Source of the DNA: Planctomyces sp. SH-PL62
Lineage (GTDB): Bacteria; Planctomycetota; Planctomycetia; Planctomycetales; Planctomycetaceae
Direction of reading: 5' to 3'
Assembly: GCA_945905295.1 (NCBI GenBank)
Contig: CAMDPX010000012.1
Coordinates: forward strand, 1 to 57,672
DNA length: 57,672 nucleotides
The notes under the pieces: model-generated
Told to the model about the DNA's origin: nothing
The model's database searches: none
The model's input: only the letters and a program-made list of their open reading frames with translations
Part shown: piece by piece, positions 53,446 through 57,672 of the stretch
Layout of the letters: every line of letters starts with the position of its first letter
Position numbering within the stretch: the stretch's first letter is position 1
Made by a program: the position numbers and the translations under genes

Positions 53446-53835
53446 GGATCGCCGTCGCTGGCCGACGCCGGCCTGCAGCTTCAGAAGGTGCTCGACTTCC
53501 GCAAGTCGCTCGAAGAGTCGCGGCAGGTGCTGTCTCACGGCTTCGCGAACGAGGCCGAGTTCAAAGCGGAGGTGGACCGTCACCTGCGAGCGTTCGCCAA
53601 GGGGGAGTTACCGCCGGCCGACGCACCGCGTGACAAGGTGCTGCTGCCGCTCGCGGTCCTCGCCGAGGTGCAGAAGGAGACGGCCGAGAAGGAACAAGCG
53701 CTGGTCCGCGCCGAGCGTGAGCATCAGTTGGCTGAAGCGGTGTTTGGTGTCTCGGCGAGCGGGTTGTCGATGACGGTGCAACGGGCTGGCGAACGGTTGC
53801 GGAACGATGATACCTTGTTGGCCGTCGCGAATTGA
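53441..53835 (+). pseudogene. Fragment duplicating the middle of the DUF4062 chimera
   Basis: 53441-53737 aligns without gaps to 55209-55505 at about 92% by eye, encoding KSLEESRQxLSHGFANEAEF and onward to AEREHQLAEA. After that the sequences diverge and this copy ends in LLAVAN. The open frame starts with a GTG at 53488 with no ribosome site, and the DUF4062 head is absent. The fragment may be translated as a 115-residue helical protein, but is more likely a remnant. Confidence 0.75.
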
Positions 53836-53901
53836 GCGAGATATCGATTGGAACGGCGATGTGGAATTGACGTTGGGTGGAGTTAATAAACGGAGCGTAA
53901 A

Positions 53902-54162
53902 ATGAGCGTGTCGTTGATGGATGCGTTAGCCGACGTCGATTTGGCACCCGGTCAGACATATCGCTGCGTGGTCAAGGAGCATCATGTGGTTCTTCAAGTT
54001 CTCGCCCAGCCGCCCTCTTGTGACGCGGATGTTCCGATGGATGATCCGTTCGAGCACCAATTCCCGACACCGACGTTGCGGAGCAAAGTGTCGCTCGGAA
54101 ACCTACCGCTGCCCGATCCACTGGAATTGACTGGTGAAGACGACGAGGAGCCGTCCGCATGA
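53902..54162 (+). CDS. Small hypothetical protein, first of a coupled pair
   Basis: 86 residues with CGGAG about 7 bases upstream of the ATG. Acidic and proline-rich; no domain recognised (SLMDALADVDLAPGQTYRCV, then PTPTLRSKVSLGNLPLPDP). Its stop overlaps the next start by 4 bases (ATGA). The small-plus-larger coupled layout invites comparison to two-gene defence or toxin-antitoxin cassettes, but nothing in the residues proves it. Confidence 0.7.
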   Translation: MSVSLMDALADVDLAPGQTYRCVVKEHHVVLQVLAQPPSCDADVPMDDPFEHQFPTPTLRSKVSLGNLPLPDPLELTGEDDEEPSA

Positions 54163-54680
54163 TTTTCGAGGCACCACCGCCTGATTCTTCTGTCGATCAG
54201 GGCGACATCATTGATGGCTGTCCGCTGCATCACCTCGAATCTTTTGACCTCGCGAGCCTGCTCTCGGAACGTGAACTGGAATCGGTCGTGTCGACGTACA
54301 GCCGAGTTCTCGTCCTCACCCAAACCTGCGACTTGGCTCAGAAGAAGAGTTCCGTCGTCTTGGTCGCCGTCGTTCGCGATGCGGCGGAAATGGTGCGGCA
54401 CGGCATTCTCAAAGCTGTTGATGTGCAAGGGCCGATTCGCGGCGGCCGGGTCTTCGGTTGGTACTACCTGCCCAGCTTTGAGCCGTCCGGATTGCCGGAA
54501 TCGGTGGTTGATCTACGGCAACTTCACACGATTCGACGCGACCTGCTCACCACGCTGTGCAACCACGGCAAACGCCGGGCGAGAATTCGACCGCTCTATC
54601 GCGAGCATTTGGCGAGGCATTTCGCAGAGACCTATGCTCGAATTGGATTGCCTCAACCCTATGAGACACGGCCAGAGTAG
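54159..54680 (+). CDS. Hypothetical protein with conserved TQTCDLAQ motif, second of a coupled pair
   Basis: 173 residues. Contains VLVLTQTCDLAQKKSSVVLV (50-69), then GWYYLPSF, ESVVDLRQLHTI and a basic ending RARIRPLYREHLARHFAETY with RIGLP. These blocks recall a widespread uncharacterised family, found as a second gene after a small acidic partner. No catalytic assignment is possible from the sequence; the Cys-Asp pair is the most conserved-looking point. Translation is coupled to the upstream gene. Confidence 0.75.
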   Translation: MIFEAPPPDSSVDQGDIIDGCPLHHLESFDLASLLSERELESVVSTYSRVLVLTQTCDLAQKKSSVVLVAVVRDAAEMVRHGILKAVDVQGPIRGGRVFGWYYLPSFEPSGLPESVVDLRQLHTIRRDLLTTLCNHGKRRARIRPLYREHLARHFAETYARIGLPQPYETRPE

Positions 54681-54746
54681 TGGATTCAGACAGTTTGAAT
54701 GCGTCGCATCAAATCAAGAACTGATTCATCGTGCCTGGAAACTTCT

Positions 54747-54821
54747 AGGGTGCGGTCGAGTCATCGAGATCCATCAAATGGTCGCCGTCCCTGATGTGTC
54801 TCGATGACTCGACCGCACCCT
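54747..54821. repeat. Perfect 23-bp inverted repeat (family L)
   Basis: AGGGTGCGGTCGAGTCATCG plus AGA (54747-54769) is the exact reverse complement of 54799-54821 around a 29-base loop. It lies in the gap after the coupled pair, before the DUF4062 gene. Confidence 0.85.
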
Positions 54822-54931
54822 ACCTTTGGAAAACGATCCAGCCATGACGTCGCACCCGCTGTACTGGCGATGATGAACATGCCTTAGCACAATGCTCCGC
54901 GTCTCATTCCCGATTTGCAGGAGTACCGCGC

Positions 54932-55993
54932 ATGTCCGACGTCCGCACGATTCGCGTCTTCATCGCCTCGCCGGGTGATTTGGCGGTGGAGCGTGCGGCG
55001 TTCAAGCAGGTGCTGGAAGAACTCAACGCCGGCTTTGGCGACGCGCTGGACCTCACGTTCGAGCCGCTCGGCTGGGAGGACACGTTGGCCTCGACGGGGA
55101 GGCGGTCGCAGGAGGTGATCAATCGGGAGATTGACCGCTGCGCTGCCCGTAGGTTGGGACTCCGTCCCGACCGTGTTCGCATCCGGACGGTCGGGACGGA
55201 GTCCCAACCTACGAGATCGGCGTCGATGGCCGACGCTGGCCCGCAGCTTCAGAAGGTGCTCAAGTTCCACAAGTCGCTCGAAGAGTCGCGGCAGCTGCTG
55301 TCTCACGGGTTCGCGAATGAGGCCGAGTTCAAAGCGGAGGTGGACCGTCACCTGCGAGCGTTCGCCAAGGGGGAGTTGCCGCCGGCCAACGCTCCGCGCA
55401 ACAAGGTGCTCTTGCCGCTCGCGGTCCTCGCCGAGGTGCAGAAGGAGAAGGCCGAGAAGGAACAAGCCTTGGCCCGCGCCGAGCGTGAGCATCAATTGGC
55501 GGAGGCGGCGCGAGTTTCGGCAAGTAGTCGAATGGCGATGGAATTCTTGCGGGACCACTCTGGCCTCCCGATGGGAGAACCTAGCCAGGTCCAGTTCACC
55601 ATGCACTTCAAAAACGAAATGTTTGCCCTGTTGGATGGCGCTCTTTTCCGCGAGGCAGGTGATCCAGAGCGTTTGAGCTACCCCGCAGATCACCCGCTCG
55701 CAGGGGAACTGGAAGAGCAGATGACCGCCCTGATTCGGGAGTACGTCGGCCAGGGGGAGTACCTTTCACCCCACGCACCGGAAGAGACGGGAGCCCATGA
55801 CGACGCCTGTATGAATGACGCTGACTCTCGACTGTTTGGGGGCGAACCGTGCCCCCATCGGCTCGATTCTCTTCTTCTGATTCTCGGATTTTGTTTTTCT
55901 CTGCGATACAATGGGAATCGGCGAAAACACGATTTCCAGTTTTCCATACACCATGCTACTTTTGCGGATTCTGTCCATAATGGACATCGTTAG
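54932..55993 (+). CDS. Chimeric DUF4062-type protein
   Basis: 353 residues, GGAG 8 bases before the ATG. Residues 1-71 are a DUF4062 start (RVFIASPGDLAVERAAFKQV, GWEDTLASTGRRSQEVINRE, IDRCA). The family normally continues after IDxC with a buried strand and glycine-rich end; here it breaks off at residue 72 into a 22-residue palindrome-coded insert (RRLGLRPD ... VGTESQPT, 73-94). The helical, charged region that follows (KSLEESRQLLSHGFANEAEF) is also present as a fragment at 53441. Residues after about 300 look non-native and run up to the next gene. DUF4062 commonly heads STAND-type NTPases in defence loci; function here is uncertain. Confidence 0.75.
   Translation: MSDVRTIRVFIASPGDLAVERAAFKQVLEELNAGFGDALDLTFEPLGWEDTLASTGRRSQEVINREIDRCAARRLGLRPDRVRIRTVGTESQPTRSASMADAGPQLQKVLKFHKSLEESRQLLSHGFANEAEFKAEVDRHLRAFAKGELPPANAPRNKVLLPLAVLAEVQKEKAEKEQALARAEREHQLAEAARVSASSRMAMEFLRDHSGLPMGEPSQVQFTMHFKNEMFALLDGALFREAGDPERLSYPADHPLAGELEEQMTALIREYVGQGEYLSPHAPEETGAHDDACMNDADSRLFGGEPCPHRLDSLLLILGFCFSLRYNGNRRKHDFQFSIHHATFADSVHNGHR
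55148..55213. repeat. In-frame palindromic element (family M) inside the DUF4062 gene
   Basis: Arms 55148-55172 and 55189-55213 are perfect 25-bp reverse complements around a 16-base loop; 66 bp, exactly 22 codons. It is read in the same phase as the copy in the kinase gene, giving RRLGLRPD and VGTESQPT. Confidence 0.9.
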
Positions 55994-56009
55994 AAAGCCA
56001 GGCAACGTT

Positions 56010-57257
56010 ATGTGCTCCGAAATTCACATTGAGCCAAAGCGTCGTGTTGTGTCTTTAGACAATGCAGGCAGATTATTTTTGGCAGCAGTAGTCACGCTGG
56101 GATTTACAGGAGGAGAAGCGGACGCACAAACGAAAGCAGGTGCGGCAAAGTCCAAGAAACCGGTGTCTAAGGCCACGTTGAAATCAGATCCAGATGTTGA
56201 GCTTACAAAAAAAGCAGCGGTTCCGGCGGCAACTAAAAAGGAAGCTGCCGCCGAAGGCACTTCCGAGATGATCGACGCATTAACATCCGCGGGATATCTC
56301 ACTCTTGAGTACAATCCAGAAACGGGGTCGGAAACGGCAATTCGCGGTCCAAGTATCAGCCGTCCGTCAGGATACCGCGTGATGCCAGTAGAGATTACAA
56401 CAGAGGTGAAAGCACATGAAAAGGCTCAAATTATTTTGCCATGTCCCAGGGACATTATGGATCAGCGGCATGCAGGATGCCAGGTGATGGTGACGCTCAA
56501 TGGAAAACCGGTTCCGTGTGAATCGAAAATCGTGTATTCCGAAGCGACGGAAAGCGGCTTTGTGAATCCCTTCGTTTTGATCACAAACATTAAAACGAAA
56601 GGTTCAGTCACAGTGTACACACGTCATTGGCTTGTGATGCCTGAATATGACCCAATGCCGGAGGATCAAATGAGTAGGAAGTTGGGGCCTCAGGCTTCCG
56701 CGCATATCGGACGAGCATTCGATGCTGCGAATAATTTGCCATATGACCCTTCGATTGGTGGTTTCGATAGTGCAAAAGCGCGAAAAATGGGAAAGGGGGA
56801 TTGTGGCCAGAAGGCAGTATTGGCACGTGAAGTATCTGCACAGGGTGCAGGTGAGTTGCAGGTGAGTATTGATGTGCTAGAAGGCTATTCTCAGCGTGTG
56901 CCGGGAGTGGATAGCAAGTTTGGTGGCAATCATGCGTTGAATATAGTATCGACGAGACAGGGCTTGATGACTTTTGATGGACGCGGAATAGGCGGAAAAT
57001 ATATCGGTCCGCAGAACGGTTTTATAGCAACCAGTATCGGAGGTACTGAAACAATCAAGGGACTGCCGCTTGCAATCCATCAATGGAAAGAAGGAACAAA
57101 CCTCGGCTTGTATTTTAATATGACGCCCGGACGTGCTCATATGTCTGCACCTGGTTTTGGAACGAATGGTGCGGCGCTTCGACAAGCTCAACCGTCTCCA
57201 GAAGTCGCAAAATATGCCGCGTGGCTCCGCGCTCAGAATGAGACAAAATATCAATGA
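56010..57257 (+). CDS. Secreted transglutaminase-like protein, AT-richer than its neighbours
   Basis: 415 residues from the ATG at 56010, 16 bases after the DUF4062 stop; earlier in-frame ATGs (55911, 55980) would overlap that gene. Signal peptide about 20-40 (GRLFLAAVVTLGFTGGEADA). A Lys/Ala-rich linker is followed by a beta-rich domain and then a Cys-His-Asp arrangement like transglutaminase/cysteine-peptidase folds: GKGDCGQKAV (Cys 265), GGNHALNIVS (His 308), TFDGRGIGG (Asp 323). A cross-linking, hydrolytic or peptidoglycan-related role is possible. Codon use and base composition are clearly more AT-rich than surrounding genes, suggesting recent transfer. Confidence 0.75.
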   Translation: MCSEIHIEPKRRVVSLDNAGRLFLAAVVTLGFTGGEADAQTKAGAAKSKKPVSKATLKSDPDVELTKKAAVPAATKKEAAAEGTSEMIDALTSAGYLTLEYNPETGSETAIRGPSISRPSGYRVMPVEITTEVKAHEKAQIILPCPRDIMDQRHAGCQVMVTLNGKPVPCESKIVYSEATESGFVNPFVLITNIKTKGSVTVYTRHWLVMPEYDPMPEDQMSRKLGPQASAHIGRAFDAANNLPYDPSIGGFDSAKARKMGKGDCGQKAVLAREVSAQGAGELQVSIDVLEGYSQRVPGVDSKFGGNHALNIVSTRQGLMTFDGRGIGGKYIGPQNGFIATSIGGTETIKGLPLAIHQWKEGTNLGLYFNMTPGRAHMSAPGFGTNGAALRQAQPSPEVAKYAAWLRAQNETKYQ

Positions 57258-57300
57258 TGGTGCTTGCGTCGCGGGTGGCGCAGCTTGCTTCTGTTTAGAC

Positions 57301-57340
57301 CGGGGAGATAGGTAACAGTCGTTCGGGGACATGGGTAACA
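57301..57340. repeat. Two direct copies of a GGGGAxATxGGTAACA motif
   Basis: CGGGGAGATAGGTAACA (57301) and CGGGGACATGGGTAACA (57324) are 17-base near-identical repeats just upstream of the TIR gene. Such motifs resemble ends of some insertion sequences; no transposase is present in the window. Confidence 0.55.
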
Positions 57341-57381
57341 CATTTGGGTCAAGCTACCGGACCTCGGAAAGGAGGACGGGA

Positions 57382-57672
57382 ATGGCTTGGAAAGATGTGT
57401 CCGTGATGTCTCAGCGAGAAGAGTTCCTGCGTGGCTGCGGCGTGCCGGAGGATTTCATCACCGACCTGCCGTCGCTCATCGGGACGATGCAGCCGATTCA
57501 ATACCAATCGTGCTTCATCAGCTATAGCAGCCAGGACGATGAGTTCGCTCGGCGGCTGCACGAGAAGATGCGTGGCGACAAGCTGCGGGTCTGGTTCGCT
57601 CCGGAAGACATGCAGGGGGGCCAGAAACTCATCGAGCAAATCGACCGGGCCATCCAGGTCAACGACCGCCTG
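57382..57672 (+). CDS. TIR-domain protein, truncated by the window end
   Basis: 97 codons are visible and the frame is still open at the edge. AAAGGAGG lies about 7 bases before the ATG. After a short lead (REEFLRGCGVPEDFITDLPS) the TIR domain begins: YQSCFISYSSQDDEFARRLH, then LRVWFAPEDMQGGQKLIEQI. This is the TIR_2-like bacterial group, often NAD-hydrolysing; the catalytic Glu would lie beyond the window. In related proteins the FLRGCGVPE block follows pentapeptide repeats or other N-terminal domains, so this gene may be 5'-trimmed. Confidence 0.85.
   Translation, partial: MAWKDVSVMSQREEFLRGCGVPEDFITDLPSLIGTMQPIQYQSCFISYSSQDDEFARRLHEKMRGDKLRVWFAPEDMQGGQKLIEQIDRAIQVNDRL

Noticed and set aside
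54884-55693. Antisense frame over the DUF4062 gene
   Set aside because: It is open partly because the palindrome reads through on both strands; the plus strand has the ribosome site and domain.

Overview
The window looks like a chromosomal segment of a planctomycete (phylum Planctomycetota; genus not resolvable here). Pointers are a BBP7-family outer-membrane barrel, large secreted proteins whose N-termini carry the planctomycete 'LE(A/D)RTLL' extracellular motif, an ECF sigma factor fused by overlap to a TPR-bearing Ser/Thr kinase, ELWxxDGT and autotransporter-type repeats, moderately high GC, and many short perfect palindromes between genes.

Layout. 0.1-12.3 kb is mostly housekeeping and regulation on the minus strand: sigma factor-kinase-secreted protein operon, CsrA, a second Ser/Thr kinase, AccD, a histidine-phosphatase-like pseudoenzyme, a membrane protein with ribulose-phosphate 3-epimerase, and tRNA-Cys. 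12.5-32.3 kb on the plus strand holds an HD-domain phosphohydrolase and two giant surface proteins: a 2,111-residue metzincin/Calx-beta/ELWxxDGT/RTX protein, and a roughly 3,190-residue beta-strand-repeat adhesin split by two compensating frameshifts. A 681-bp duplicate of the HD gene 3' end lies between them. 32.6-41.3 kb is a minus-strand ABC export-type module (OmpA lipoprotein, large membrane protein, ATPase, double permease, HEAT protein). 41.8-53.4 kb carries plus-strand genes for an HTH protein with acidic repeats and a C-terminal membrane anchor, a 1,591-residue PQQ-type propeller protein, a PAS-GAF-receiver regulator and a VWA-type membrane protein. 53.4-57.7 kb is a patchwork accessory region: partial duplications, a two-gene cassette, a DUF4062 chimera, an AT-richer transglutaminase-like secreted protein and the start of a TIR-domain gene.

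The most interesting signal is a set of at least eight distinct palindromic element families (60-130 bp, arms of 22-31 bp) that occupy many intergenic gaps. Some sit inside open reading frames without breaking them: the same palindrome encodes an RRLGL...VGTESQPT insert in a Ser/Thr kinase and in a DUF4062 protein, and another family encodes an insert in the PQQ protein. One locus (48.77-49.17 kb) shows three families nested in each other, with an apparent 6-bp target duplication. Others supply the stop codon of accD and the last codons of an ABC ATPase. All calls come from reading the sequence; no database search was run.
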